Assembly (NCBI GenBank): GCA_023055355.1 | Contig: JALJCS010000015.1 | Span: 14,986,501-15,050,500, forward strand | DNA: 64,000 nt | From: Agelaius tricolor | Taxonomy: Eukaryota > Chordata > Aves > Passeriformes > Icteridae | Reading direction: 5' to 3' | The notes under the pieces: generated by a model | What the model was told of the DNA's origin: nothing | What the model saw: the letters and a program-made list of their open reading frames with translations, nothing else | Databases searched by the model: none | In this document: piece by piece, positions 12,301 to 24,577 of the stretch | Position numbering within the stretch: the stretch's first letter is position 1 | Layout: every line of letters starts with the position of its first letter | Translations under genes and position numbers: made by a program

Positions 12301-15300
12301 CTCTGTTCTGCTCGGCTCCTGTGATGAGAAACCTCCAGAAGGGAACTCTGCAGGCACAACAGATCCAAATTCTCTTAAAGAAGATTGATCCTTCCCAGAA
12401 AAGCTCCTCACAAGCTGCCCATGGCTGATGTTGCCCAACCATGGCTTTAAGTTCCCAGAAAATTTCTGCTCTGAGGCAGACTAGAAACCACTACACCTCT
12501 CAGAAACTTTAAGGCCACAACTGAAGAAACAACAACAATAAAAACTATATTTTCAGCAACAGCAGTTGAAATTTGGAGGTCTAACAGGCCATTTAAGACT
12601 GACCATACCACACACCTGAGAGGGCTCTTCAATTTAGAATTCTCATTACTTTCATGGAATTGGCACTATGATTAAGGTCACTTTAGGTTGTGCTTCAGAG
12701 TCTTATTTATTTCTCCATCACTAGAAAACTGACTACAAAGATGACAGGACTTGTTCCTGCTACAAAGCTAAAATTTTTAAGTATGTTTCAGTTACAAGGA
12801 ACTTTCAAGGTAAGGCAGAGTTAGAAAACAATGCTGAACTTTAATATTTCAAGGACAGGATTGGGGACTTACTCTGGGTCTTGTTTTTTATGGTTGTCAC
12901 AAAAGAGCAGGCAGGAAAGAGGTCTACCATCATGGGGTTTCCACTCATGAAGACACCTGGGAATAAATCAGAGAAAACATCCAAGTGTGAAGGGAGTGGT
13001 AAATGAGGAGAATGCTGAACACATAACTCCTTGTCCAGAAGCCACAAATGAACACTACTGACTTGTAGCTCTCCTTATATAAAATAAGGAGATCACACAG
13101 ACAAATATTGTTACCAACAAATAAATAAAATTCCATGTTGCCATTTAGTCTGTTGGCTTAACAAAAATACAATGCAAAAATAAGTCAACATTGAGAAGAA
13201 CAGCTCAGAGCAGCCTCCTGCATTTACACAGACAGTGCAAAAGAGTTTGACTACAGCTTGTGCAAAGCACAGAACTCCTGTTTCCAGACACAGCACTCTG
13301 AGCCTATGATATTCAGTGGTGCAATTTTTCAGCAACAAATTACAAACACTTATGCTGCATCCTTATAATCCTGAGAATGACCATCACAGATAATTCTGTA
13401 TCAAGGAAATTCTCCCAGAGAAAATGCTGCTCTCTGTTCCAAGATCCTTCATTTCCCAATTCTCCAGTTACCTTGGCTCATCCTGTCCCTCAATATAGAT
13501 CTGCCAGAATTTTACAAAACCATCATGGCTTGCTGTGGCCAACACAGTTCCATCTGGAGAAAGTGCTCCCTCGCTCAGGCACTACACAAAGGGGAGAAAA
13601 TAGACACAGAAAAGTAATTTTACAGCTTTTCTTACTTTACAAGAAGAAAAGGCTCTATCTTCAAGCAATAATTTGACTAACAATCTGATAGTAGAGAAGG
13701 CCAGAGTGATTTCTAACAGAAACTGGTAGCTTCTAATGTTAAGCCTTTTAACCCTTCACAGAACAATTGACAGGCACTCTCTTTCTTTGTAATAATAAAC
13801 CATCACATTTTCCAGACAGCAAATTCAAGTACAAGGGATTCTGTTGCCACTGCTCTTACTCTTATTCATGTTATAAATAGAGCTCATTTTGGTTTGGGCT
13901 CTACTGGCTTTTACAATTATAATTACCCCACAAATGTTTTTTTTTACATCCAACTGTCCTAAGAACTGCAGCTCCTGAGACCCTATAACCCAAAGAAAAC
14001 CCAAAGAACCCAAATTTGTACCGTGCTGTGGCCTTTCACCACAATGAAGCCTTCTTTGATATCAGGCACTTCCACCGGCCAGGAGCTGTTGTTGGTTCGG
14101 ATGATGTCCAAGTCCCACACCTCTGCCTGGAAAACAAACATGCAGACACACAGGTTTATTTTTATAACCACTGGTTTGATCCAGAGAACTTCCTAGATCC
14201 TTATCTTATGGCCTGATACACCAGCCCAATGGAAGTGTGTGACATACACCTTCCCATTTCCACACAATTTGGCCATTCAGTGCTTTCCTGGCACTGTACA
14301 TAACACAGGGAATTCCTCTTGGCATTTGGAGCTGCTGCCCACCAAGCCCCTCCTTTGGCTACTGGCTCAGCCTGAACAGACAAGTGATGTCTCTGTTTCA
14401 AGTGGTCCTTGGCATTTGATGGTGAGCAGAAGCTCCCTTTCCATCCTCCTGAGGACGGCCCAGAGAATGATCTCTCCTGGGAAGAGAGGAACCCAACATC
14501 TTACAGAAGGATCCCCAACACGGCCTAGACAGGAGCCTTTACAACTTCATTGCAAACTCAGCTCTTTCCTCCATTAAATTCTCTCCTAATGATAAATGAG
14601 GGCAATGTTTCCAAAGCAGAGTTTCCTTACCCTGTCCTCGTGCAGCAATGCCAGGGTCTGGCTGCCCTCCTCGCCGCTCTCCTCGTTGTCGTCGGGGATG
14701 AAGGGGCACCAGATGATTCTCCGGAAGGTGTTCAGGGGGGTGTTGTCAGGTCGCTTGATGTTAACCAAGATCTCCTCTCTGATCACCAGGGTTAAGAAAT
14801 GCAACGTTCTGGCTCTGCTACTAATGCCCAGCAATAACCTGTTCAGGCTTGCTCTGCTGTTTTAATACTGTTCAACCTTAAGGGTTTTTGGGCCATTGAT
14901 TGAAAAAGGAAGCAGGTAAAGGGATTCTGCTGAGAAAGCAGCCAAGCTAGAGTTTCTTCACTGACAGAAGAGCTCCAGCTTACAAAAGTTTATAGGTTCT
15001 CACAATTTTCTCTTGCAGGCTGCAGTGACAGGATGAGCACAACAGGAGCACACAGCCACATCTGAATGTGCAATCCATCAGGCAGCTAATGATTATATGA
15101 TTTGTTAGCATTGCAACACTACCAGAGAAAGACAGAAGAGCTACCACACTGCCCCCAGCTGAGTGCTCGAGTGCACCACCACAAATCAGGGCTTCAATAA
15201 CTACCACCACCCTTGCTCCACTTGCTTTTAAAATGATGGTGCACAATTAAAATTAAAAAGCTACACTCTGAGGTGACATACTCACATGTTTCCCAGAAGC

Positions 15301-18300
15301 ACTGAGCAATCACTCCTAGCAATTAAACAGAAAATATTCAGGGTAATGAACACTGAAAATAAATTTCAGGGCCACTAAAAGGATGACAGGTTTGGAAGGA
15401 AGATAGTGAGTGGATGGGATGTATTACATCCTCTTCCCTAGAGAAGTAACTGAGGAAAAGAGGTAGAATCAGACAAGACAAACCTCTGTCACACACTTGA
15501 GGTGACACTGTCCACACCCAAGGCCAGGTGCTACAGACTGACACTTCTCACTGTCTACTTTGCACTGAGGTGCTCCTAGAATTTCAAGCAATGAAATATC
15601 AAGTAATGATTGTGATGAATGCAAGTAAAAGTTGCCAGATTTGATACTCTGGAAGGGGCATAACTATCAATCTTTCCCCTGCAAGCTGCTATTCTGCAAA
15701 GGCTACAAAATCAAAGGGTAATGTTGGGGTTGCATTCACATCTAATCATTACACAGAGGCTGACAGGAGGTGTATTTGGACAAGATACTGGATTTTTTCT
15801 TTATCCATGGCCAGGCGCCAGACAAAAAGGTTGCCAGCCTCATCCAGGCAGGCCAGCTGGTTGGAGTTGAGGTGAGCAAAGGCCAGGTCTGCCACACCTC
15901 CCGTGAATCCCTTCAGCAAGGTCCGCTCAGCAGTGCTGACACTCAACACCCGCACCATGGCAGAGCCATTGCTGGCAGCTGTGAGACACACAGAGGAAGA
16001 AGTCACCATTCATGTCTCTGGTTTCTCATAAACTCCCCATAACTCTCATAAACTTCTCATAATTCCCAGGATTATCCTCATTAAATGCTGCAATTAAATG
16101 CCAGGCCTAAACCTTCATCCTGAGCTTGCCACGCTTCCAAGGCTGACCTCCAGTGACAGTGAATTAATTTTGTCTGCAATTTAATTTTCAGTTAGTTTTA
16201 ATTAAATTCAATTAAATTTTCAGTTTAATTTTTCATGGAGAAAAGGAGTCACTGAGAGGCAGATTTCTGTAAGGGGAACCAAAAGGCATGAACACTCACC
16301 CTGCAAAAAGCCCTGCTTTTTGGCTTGCATGACTGAAAAGAAGATGCTTCAGAACATGAGCACACTAAGCAAAGTTTCCAGCTTCCCCTTTTCAGACAGA
16401 CACCAATCCCTACAAAGCAGTCAGTCTTACAGAGATCATGGTGCTTTCACTTCCTGATGCCCACACCAGCCCTAGCAAACCACTCAGCTTCCCAGTGTTA
16501 CTACACCCAAGCTTTTAAAGTACTTTTAGAAGGGTGAGACATCCTTAAGCTACTCTAAAATAACCTCAGCCAGGAAAAAACACAAGAACAGAGTAGCAGG
16601 TTTCATAAAAGACCAGATAAACTGGTGTGAGAACTAAGAACAAAGAGACATAGACACTCTGTGCATCTATGAGAGCAGAAAGAGACACTGTAGATAACTA
16701 AGTCTTCATTTCATAGAACTCTTAAGGTTGGAAAACACCTTTAATATCATCAGGTCCAACCAGCACAACTCTCATGTTCACCACTAAACCATGTCCTCAA
16801 GTGCCATATCTACATGTTTTTTGAACACTTCCAGGAATGGTGACTTCACCACTTCCCTGGGCAGGGCAGTTCCAAGGTTTTAGAATCCATTCCATGAAAA
16901 AAAAAAAATTCCTAATATCTAATTTAAACCTTCCCTGGCACAACTTGAGACTGTTTCCTCTCATCCTGCCACTTTCTTTCCCATATGCTGTGAAACAATC
17001 TTTCTCTGTGTTGTTGTGCTTTCCTCCCTCTATTGCACAAGGCACTGCATCTGCTCTTTGGATCCTCAAAACTCAGCCTTAAACTCAAGTCTAAATTTAT
17101 GCAAGCAAATCCATCACAAACACTTATCTGCTCAAATTACCATGGGGCTGTTTCTGTGCTTGCTACAGAGCAGTTTGTTTGCTGCAGAAATATTTAATTA
17201 AAGGAGGAATATGAACATCAGCTCTCCAGTAAAATGAATGTAGTCCTTCAACTTTTCCTACATCCCCACTGAATCCTTCTCTTTTATTTTTAACTCTCCC
17301 ACATAACAAACTCTTCTCTCCACCATTGCTTATATTCTCTCTACAACAGCACTCTGATCCTAGTATTGCAAGGTATGTTTCAATCAGTGCCAGTTATGTT
17401 GTTCTGATGTAAACTCTGCCTTTCTTAATGATACACAGAGCAAAAAAATACAAATCACATCCAAGACAAGAAAGTAACTCACCTCTAATGGCATAAGCCA
17501 GGTAAGAGTTTGAGACAGCTATCAGATTGCCATAATAGTACTTCTGCTCCCAGTCATATCTAGCAACAGGCTGTATTTTCACCTGTTCAGGAGAAAGTAA
17601 ACAAAACATGAGACAAGTCTGGAATTATCTTTTCCATCTTTGTGGTCCCTTAGTTCGCTGCATACTAAGGAACAAACTGCAACAGAAAATGGAAAAACAC
17701 AAAATGGAAAATTAAGGAACAAAGTGGAAAAGGGCTGAGTGGATCAAGACCAGATGTCTCTCTCCTAATCATCAGCATTTGTTCTGAGCATGGCTTAGTT
17801 CTCTGCTCAGCACCAGCTCTAATTTCAGCATATTGGTTCTTGCAGCTCTGACCTGCTGGCCAGAGCTCTCAGCAGGACTGACGCCAGCAAAACAGCCAGG
17901 GAAACCTTCCCTTCAGGGTGCAGGGAGGAAACAACCAGCAGAAAAATCATGTTTGTGGAGAAAGGACACTTTCTCAGGAACCTACAGCTTAGATCATGAA
18001 CTTCTGAAATTGAGAAGATAACTTGGCCAGACTCTGGAATAACAGAAACAATCAATTACAAGATACTGCTCCAACTTTTTTCTCCTTGTCAAAAGTCTGT
18101 GACAAACTTCTACCTCATTACAAACTCCTATGACACAAGAAAGCAGATATTTATTTCTGTTTAAAAATATTCAAGCATGAGCTGATGTGACTAAAAAAGA
18201 GACAGACCATGCTTTCTCTTGCTCCTTACCTTGTTACTCCCTCTGGCCTTACTGGTGATGCTGGAATCACTGCTGGCCACTACCTCCACGTCTTTTGCTG

Positions 18301-21300
18301 ATATCACTAAGCATGTGGAGCTGTCATCGCCAGAAAGGCAGCTTTAAAAAAAAACAAAGGGAGAAAAAATCAGACAGGCCTCACAGGAACAGACTATTTA
18401 ACAATTTATGTTAAATTCATAATTTTAATAGCAACACAGCAGGATCTGTGCATCTAAGAGCTTGAGCTGAACAAGTGAAGACAAAACTCCTCTCAGCTGA
18501 GTCTCCCGTCCCTGTGTGTCACAGGTTTGAGAGAGTCAAACACCTGCTTTGTTCAGCCTAAAAACCTTCAGTTCATTTCACTGGAGCACAGACCTACATT
18601 TGATTCACATCCCCAGCATTGGAAAGTGTGAAGAAACCAAAACCAACCAGCTGAACATCATCAACAAAACAGTGCACACTGCTTGTGGTTCTCATGGCAT
18701 CCTCTTTCAAAACCATGAGCAGAGAAGCCAAGCAGAAGCTACTTCCATGAGCTCTGTAACACCTCAGGTGTTGGGTCCCTGAAGGAGTCCTGCTGGACAT
18801 CTACAGGGGAACCACAAGTTTCAACCAGAGCCCTCATGATTTACATTCACTCTGACCTGCAATTTTCACCATGGACAGTCCTGTTTCCCTTCTCAGAACA
18901 ACTCTGCAGGTATTCTTCAGTTCCTGAGATGCAAGGATGGCAGACTCCATGCATCAGCCTCACAAAAGCTACAAAAGCTCTAACCAAGAGCACTGGCTCA
19001 CAACTGCCACCTGAACTGAACACAAAACCCATTGTCAGACTCTCAGCATGCATATCCACGCTCCGGAGAATCAAATTTGAGCTGTTTTCTGTTCACTCTC
19101 AGCATTTCTTTGGCAAAACTTACATGACTTGTTTCTCCTGCAGGGCTCCTAGGGAGATGCTGCGATGCACTGGCTTGGCCAGAGCAGCTCCATCTCCGCT
19201 CCCAAGGGGGTCAGGCACCAGCAGCCCATTCAGGTCCCCGTTGTACGAATTCGACGGCCTCTGGTTCTCGTTCACCGAACCTGAGGAAAAGCAACACCAG
19301 CTGTGCCCAACATGCATTTAAAATAAACAGCACTGTGTGAGATACACCACCCCTAGGTGCTTTTTGTCAGCCTCTATTGGTCTGTCAGGTAGAATATGCT
19401 GAATTAATTGGGAGATGTGTTCTACAAAAAGGATGTGTAAGAGACCTCCCGTGTGATGACAAACTCACCTTCACACATCTGAGTGAAATAGCTCTTTTTC
19501 CTTCACAAGCAAATCAGAGAAACTCTAAAACGTATGTTTCAAGGAACTGAACCCGGCTCAAGCAGCAAATAGCTTTAGATCAGAAAGACTAAGCTGGTAA
19601 TTCAGGTTTACTGAATCAAGTGCCAGACCAAAAGGTTCTTGACAAGTCACTTCCAACCCTCAGGCCTGCAGAGAGACCTCTGAAGAGCAGTAGTGCAGGG
19701 ATCAGCTGCAACATTTGGGGCTGGCTGGAAACAATACATTTGTAACTTTCCAAAACTGACTTCTGACTGTGAGACCTCGAAGTCCAGGTGTTTAGGTAAT
19801 TTTCCTAGGAAACTCAGCAGCTGTGCCTTTGGGATTCCCATATTTTTCCCTTGGTTGAACAATCACAGAGAAGTTTATAGCACTCAAATTTTGTGTAAAG
19901 CAGCCATTTGTTCAGAGCCCCAGCTGTGCTTTGAAGAGTGTGTATGCCCTGACTTTGCACATCTGGCCTAGCACCAGGTGCTTGGTGGCTTCCATGCCTT
20001 CTGAAGGCTTTAGGAGGAGACAGACATAACAGGGGGTGAAGGAGACTTTCTTCACTAGCAAGGCAAATATTTGACAACCCCCACTGGACAGCAATGCTCC
20101 CCCACCTGCACCCCCACATCAGCACACCAAGGAAAAGCCGCCTGTGTCAGCGAATCCTGCTGGAAATTTTCACTGGTTTTGAAACCCGAAATTTCGTATA
20201 CTGTTGCCAGGTAACAACTGCTGCTGAGCTCTTGCAAAATGGCTGCTCCCAGGACCAGAACTCCCCATCACTGGCAGATGTAGCAAACTTAAACATAACT
20301 GTGGGCAAGAGGCAAATCCTCCCAAAGTGAGACAACCTTTCTGCTACTGAATAGGCTTCAATACATCAGGGTGAGTGCTGCTGCCTAAAACACAACTGCA
20401 ATTATTCATTTGCCAGAAGGGCATTTCAAACTCTCCTGTTTATGAAGATTCATTATGGACACAGAAATGTGCAGTGACAAGGTACCCCAATGCAGGGACA
20501 ATTTGGGCACCCACCTCAGTGTAGAAAAAGCAGCAGCACTCACACAGCACAAGGAAATTCAGGCAAGGGAATGTGATCCAGCACCTCCCACTGGTGCTGT
20601 GCTTGCTGTCACAGGATTAAGATGTGCCCCTTATTCCAACAGCATATGGTGGGTGCTTGTCCAGTTGCAGCTACTTCCACTGACAGCACTTGATCCTTTG
20701 TGACCAAAGGCAGGAAAATATTCCCTACAGAAAAAGCATCCAGTCTCCCAGAGAAAGATGATATGTGCTTTGCCCTTTTGCAGCCACAGCAAAGTCTCAT
20801 GTAAGTACTGCTGCTCTTTTACACACAGCAGCACAGTGATTTTTGCTCCATGGGAAAAAGGAAGGAGGAAACACTCCCCAGAGGCTGATGGGCCCAACAA
20901 CAGCAGCACACCTAAGCTCAGGAAGGGGCACAGCTCAGTCTGTGTTAGTGAAACCCAGACAAACACAGATGCTGTCTGTGCACAGTCCTGGAGGCATAAA
21001 AGAAGGGAAGAGGCTCTATTTAGTAAGAACATGAACTAAACCAAAAGGTTAAGCCAGACTGGTAGATCGAGGTCTCAAAGGGAAAGAAGGGTGTTTGTGT
21101 TCATTACCTTTTCAAAGAGCAGGAGCAGTCAGAGCTGAGACTGAACTCTTCCTGCTCCCACCATCAGCTGCACCAGGAGATGCCAGCCTGTACTGAACAC
21201 TGCCCTGACACACCACGAGCAGGGTGAGCCCACGTAACACCCGCTTAGCAGCAGAGAGCTCTGCATGGATGGAAGGATCCTGCCCACCACCAGCAGGGAT

Positions 21301-23382
21301 GCTCCTCCTCAGCACAGTGGCACTGACAGCCTGTCCCCACATCCCAGCAGGCAGGTCCATGCTTTGGCAACAGCTACTGAAGCATTGGATGAAGTTTGCC
21401 AAAACAGGGAGAAACTGTGTCAAGAGAGACAGACTGGGGAGTGGATTACATTTTCACAATCACCAAGCTCAGCAGAATTACAAAAGTATTGTGACAGTTG
21501 TAAACTCTTCAGAGCAGGAGTGTTTCTTGTTACCTGCCTGGACAGGACCTAGAGGAATACAACACTGCCCACAGCTACCTGCACCTGGTACTGCAAAACT
21601 TGAAGGCTCCCCTATTCCATCCCCCTGGAATCCTAACAGGAGCTTCAGAGACTTTCAGCTAACATGTGCACTCTTCTTCTTCCCCTTATTATGTCAGTCT
21701 TTTCAAGTTTATTTGCTGTTACACAGGCAGTGATTTCTGCTGAGAACCACCACAGGTTCCTTCTGTGAACTTCCTGCCCACTTGCTCCTTTTCCTCTCAA
21801 ATGCCTTCTTGTGCACTGGAGCTGACAGGGAAGGTAAAAAGAGAATGAACAGCAAAGAAGAATGAAAGAAATAAGCCATACTCTGTCAATAACTCCTTGA
21901 CTTCAACCAGCAGGAGAAGCTGCTTCAGGAGAAAGTCAAGTCACCTTGAGCAACAACTCCAAGCATTTCTCAACCACAACATATCCTTTCAGTTCAGAAA
22001 CTGAAATGAAATGAGTTCAGAAACTGCTTGTGAAATGAGTTCTCCATCCCTGCACTGAGCTCTCCTTCCAGTCTTCCAAGTACAGTGCTGCACTACAAAC
22101 AAAAAATGTATTTTTCTTGTAAGAATTAGAATTCAGGAACATGCTAGCACTGCAGAACCCACAGAAACTATTCCAATTAATGAGAAGATTCTCTAAGGGT
22201 AGTAGAGCTAATGAAGCTGCCTTCCTGTAGGTTTAGTCCATCACCTCATGGGCCTCTACAGCCCTCTACAACCATCCCACACCCAACCTCTCTTCCTTTT
22301 GGCCAAGCAAAAGGCAGCACACATGGCAGCTGCTTTGGAGGTAGCACATTCTTGCTGAATCTCAGGACATTTTGAAGTTATATTATTCCTGTCCTGCCTC
22401 CCCCTTAAATGGAACACAAAAGGGGCATAATTCTGTCCTCTAGCCAGAGGCTAAGACATTTTTGCAAAGCATTCATGTCTCAGCCTCCTAAAGAGTGTCA
22501 CCTCACCACATTTGACTGAAACACCACGGCAGGTTCAAGAAGGGAGATGAGAGGGAGCTGAAGCTCCAGGAGAGTGGGAACACTATCCAGCTGACTCCTG
22601 AGCCCGCTGCTGATACTCCTACAGGCAGAAGGGAGCCCGCTGAACTCTAAGCAGAGAGGTATAACAGTCTAAGCACAGGGAGAAGAATCACAGCCACTTC
22701 AGAAGAGATATCCGTGATCCCATTTCACGTACAAATAAGGAGAGTGAAAAGTTCCTGTAAAGGGGGAACCTGGCACTGATCTCGGAGCAGCCTACCAGCC
22801 CCTTCCACGCAGCCCAGAGAGACGCCTGGGAAACACTCCAAGGACTCCCGGGAAGGGGGGACACTCGTGGCACGGAGGTCGGGGTGTTCAGCTCCCAGCA
22901 ACAGCACCTCCCAGCTGAATGGAGCCCCGAGACGCCGCAGCAGCGAGCCCCGGGCCCGGCCTGCTCTGCTCTGCCCAGCGCCACCAACCCCGTCCCTCAA
23001 GGCTGGTCCCCAGACCGGGGGCTCCTCTCCTCTCCTCACCGGCCGCTCCGCACCGCGCCGCCGGCTCCGGGCTCTGCGGGGAGCGGGGCAGTGCCGAGCG
23101 GGACCCCCTGGCCCCGGGCGGCTCGGAGGGCGCTGCCGGGCGCCCCGAGGCGAAGCGGTCCCGGCCGGGCCCCGAGCGCGACCGCTGACAACCGGCGGGG
23201 CGGCGGCGCAACGGCCGAGGGGCTCCCGCGGCGCGGCCCGAAACAAGGCCCCGCCCGGCCTGGCCCAGCGGCCTCTCGCGCCCCGCCGCTCCCCGCTCCT
23301 CACCTCCCGGCCGGTCCAGCTTGAGGATGTCCCGCAGGTGCTGCGTGGCGTCCTCGATGTCGATGCTGGAGCAGGAGGCCAT
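559..23382 (-). CDS. EDC4: Enhancer of mRNA-decapping protein 4 (partial; C-terminus beyond left edge)
   Basis: EDC4 (Ge-1/Hedls) is the large P-body scaffold that brings DCP2, DCP1 and XRN1 together for mRNA decapping. Twenty-one coding exons can be joined on the minus strand, all with AG/GT borders and consistent phase, giving 939 codons with no stop. The human protein is about 1,400 residues, so the last third (the helical oligomerisation and P-body-targeting part) lies left of base 1. The start is ATG at 23382, inside a CpG island, and opens MASCSSIDIEDATQHLRDIL, nearly identical to human. Order: conserved N-terminus (1-116), WD40 domain (about 120-490), Ser/Pro-rich linker (about 490-939). 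Exon coordinates are given in the three block entries. The upstream neighbour NUTF2 is on the same strand and ends about 0.7 kb before this start, as in mammals. No broken exon was seen. Identity is very secure; single boundaries could be off by a few bases. Confidence 0.96.
5742..6125 (-). mobile_element. CR1 LINE 3' fragment
   Basis: Plus-strand text runs ATAGAATCCTAGGAAGGTTT, GGTTGGAAAGGACC, CATGGGCAGGGACACCTTGC and GTTGCTCAAAGCCCCATCC, which is the reverse complement of the standard avian CR1 3' end. It lies in the EDC4 intron between exons 18 and 17 and ends about 50 bases before exon 17. Confidence 0.85.
9425..10345 (+). mobile_element. Old CR1 copy, plus orientation, split by a later insertion
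   Basis: Two pieces of a plus-oriented CR1 reverse-transcriptase end are seen. The first, 9425-9484, encodes a decayed FINDLDEGI..TLSKSAD. The second, about 10063-10345, starts AGTGTTGATGTGCTGGAAGA and includes GGTCTGGACAGGCTGGATTG and CAAGATGGCCATTGGCATCC. They are parts of one element interrupted by the minus-oriented copy between them. The element is non-functional and intronic in EDC4. Confidence 0.75.
9485..10062 (-). mobile_element. Younger CR1 copy, minus orientation, nested
   Basis: Begins CACAGAATCACAGAATACCC then GAGCTGGAAGGGACCC (reverse complement of a CR1 3' end) and runs through CCCTTGATTGGCTGTGG. Its two ends abut consecutive parts of the older plus-oriented CR1, so it inserted into that copy. 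Confidence 0.75.
10360..10500 (-). mobile_element. Short CR1 fragment, minus orientation
   Basis: TGAAGAAATTTTTCCTAACA, CCCAATCTAAACCTC and CTGTTTCCTCTTGTC are typical of the reverse complement of the CR1 3' region. The fragment ends about 60 bases before EDC4 exon 12. Confidence 0.65.
10558..17582 (-). other. EDC4: EDC4 exons 4-12: WD40 beta-propeller
   Basis: Coding exons are 17483-17582, 15789-15978, 14631-14778, 14022-14126, 13472-13581, 12873-12956, 12252-12347, 11190-11292 and 10558-10738 (residues about 117-488). Landmarks match the EDC4 WD40 domain: YDWEQKYYYGNLIAVSNSYL, NLFVWRLA, FRRIIWCPFIP, AEVWDLD, FIVVKGHST, SHDGFVKFWQIY, VPFWRFLITGAEQNRELKMW and CRLRHTEVLPAEEE. WD-type blade ends (VWRL, VWDLD, KFWQI, KMWCT) are visible. 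In EDC4 this propeller is the N-terminal module of the scaffold. The first acceptor is at 17583-17584 and the last donor is GTAGGT at 10556-10557. The intron after exon 5 has U12-type signals (see findings). Confidence 0.93.
16706..16985 (-). mobile_element. CR1 LINE 3' fragment
   Basis: CATAGAACTCTTAAGGTTGG, AGGTCCAACCAGCAC and CCTAATATCTAATTTAAACC mark a diverged CR1 copy in the EDC4 intron between exons 5 and 4. An A-run interrupts it at 16899-16911. Confidence 0.8.
18230..23382 (-). other. EDC4: EDC4 exons 1-3: conserved N-terminal segment
   Basis: Coding exons are 23304-23382, 19124-19280 and 18230-18341, encoding residues 1-116. Exon 1 holds the start and the short helix IDIEDATQHLRDILKLDRP. 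Exon 2 contains SYNGDLNGLLVPDP, closely matching human. Exon 3 contains CLSGDDSSTCLVISAKDVEVV and ends GSNK at a GTAAGG donor. Phases are 1, 2 and 0. The 4 kb first intron (19281-23303) shows no other gene; its ORFs are short and unconvincing. Confidence 0.93.
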
Positions 23383-23700
23383 GGGGCCCGGCGCGCCGCC
23401 CGCCCGCGCCGCCGCCACCGCGCTACCCGGCCCGGCCCCGCCGCCCGCGCTTCCGCCTCCGGCCCGGCCCTGCGAGCGCCGGGCGGAAACCGCCGCCCGA
23501 ACGGAGCGTTCCCGGCGGGGCGGGGAGGGGCGGGGCCGGGAGGAGCCGGGAGCGGCGGGGCCGGGCCGGGCAGCGAGGCCCGGGGCTCTCCCGCCGTCCC
23601 CGCCCCCGCCAGGCTGGGCCAGCCCCACACACATCGGCTCCCGCGGAACGCGGGGAGGCTGCACACACAGCACAGCGCGGGACTGGGCAGAGCTGCCGGC
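22860..23700 (-). promoter_or_regulatory. EDC4: EDC4 CpG-island promoter
   Basis: A strongly GC- and CpG-rich block surrounds the EDC4 start codon and exon 1, in contrast to the AT-rich introns on either side. Sp1-type GGGGCGGGGCC boxes lie at about 23517-23540, about 140 bases upstream of the ATG. No TATA box was seen, which fits a housekeeping promoter. The exact transcription start cannot be fixed by eye. Several long open frames here on both strands are by-products of the GC content. Confidence 0.75.
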
Positions 23701-24123
23701 ACCAGCTCCTGGAGGGCGGCACGGGAGCCACCGCGGGGTGGTTCACACAGGGGCCCTGCCTGGCTTTGAGAGGGCACGGAGACTGAGCGCAGGCTGCCAC
23801 CACTGTTGTCATCCTCCTGTTCTATGGAATGTGGGGAATTTGCATCGGTAAAACACAACAGGTGAGAATGAAGCTGTCAATGTTCAAAACTGAGCCAGAA
23901 GGCTCTGTTATAAAAGCTGCTGAGAAGGAGAGGAGAAGGTGTATGAAGGAGGGCAGACCTGCCCTGCACTCACTGCTAAAACTGTCAGGAATCGTTCAGG
24001 TCGAGCTCCAGCTCTGCAAGCATTCCCCCAGCAGACAGACACAGTCCACCCCCAGCAAGCGCCATCACACACACTCCACAGCCAACTCATAAAAATAATT
24101 TAAACTTTTAAGAAAATCTCTGT

Positions 24124-24129
24124 TTTATT
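24124..24129 (-). terminator. NUTF2: NUTF2 distal polyadenylation signal (AATAAA)
   Basis: AATAAA on the minus strand lies about 450 bases past the distal NUTF2 stop codon (24578) and about 740 bases upstream of the EDC4 start. The resulting 3' UTR would include a T-rich tract (minus strand) at 24477-24553. NUTF2 and EDC4 are therefore a tight tandem pair. Only the hexamer was read; no cleavage evidence is available. Confidence 0.6.
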
Positions 24130-24476
24130 GTGTAATGTAGCATTGAAACATCTGAACAAATCAATAACTGGGCTGTACAGGCTGCTGTTCTTTCATTTCT
24201 TTGGGTTATAGAGCATCTTGTCAGTACATAAACAACAACCTTTTGCATTATAAATTCTTTCCGAGGCATGCTGGTACAACACAAATTTCTCTTATCAAAT
24301 GCAGCTAAGTCTAAGTTCCAAACATCATGCACAAGAAACTCATCTAGTGACAATGTAAACTCAGCAGAAGGGCAGGTCACAAGTCTTGCTTGCTCACGCT
24401 CTGCAGTGCTGCAGGTTTGTGTATGATATTTGGAATGTTCTGTGAGTGTGAATAATACCAGTTAAGAGGAGAGGAG

Positions 24477-24553
24477 GAAAACGGAAAAAAAAAACAAACA
24501 AAAAAGAAAAAAATAAAAGAAAAAAAAAGAAAAAAATAAAAGAAAAAAAAAAG
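24477..24553. repeat. A-rich low-complexity tract in NUTF2 3' UTR
   Basis: About 75 bases on the plus strand are almost entirely A with scattered G, C and T (AAAAAGAAAAAAATAAAAG-like units). On the NUTF2 transcript this reads as a U-rich tract immediately after the distal stop codon. It could be an expanded simple repeat or a U-rich 3' UTR element; the sequence alone does not say which. Confidence 0.8.
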
Positions 24554-24577
24554 CCCGGGTGCCTCGGGATGGGCTGC

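Noticed and set aside
22725..23858. Open frames of 377 and 300 codons on both strands at the EDC4 promoter
   Set aside because: They are caused by the GC-rich CpG island (few stop codons), show Arg/Pro/Ala/Gly-rich nonsense, and overlap the true EDC4 exon 1, which has its own donor at 23302-23303.
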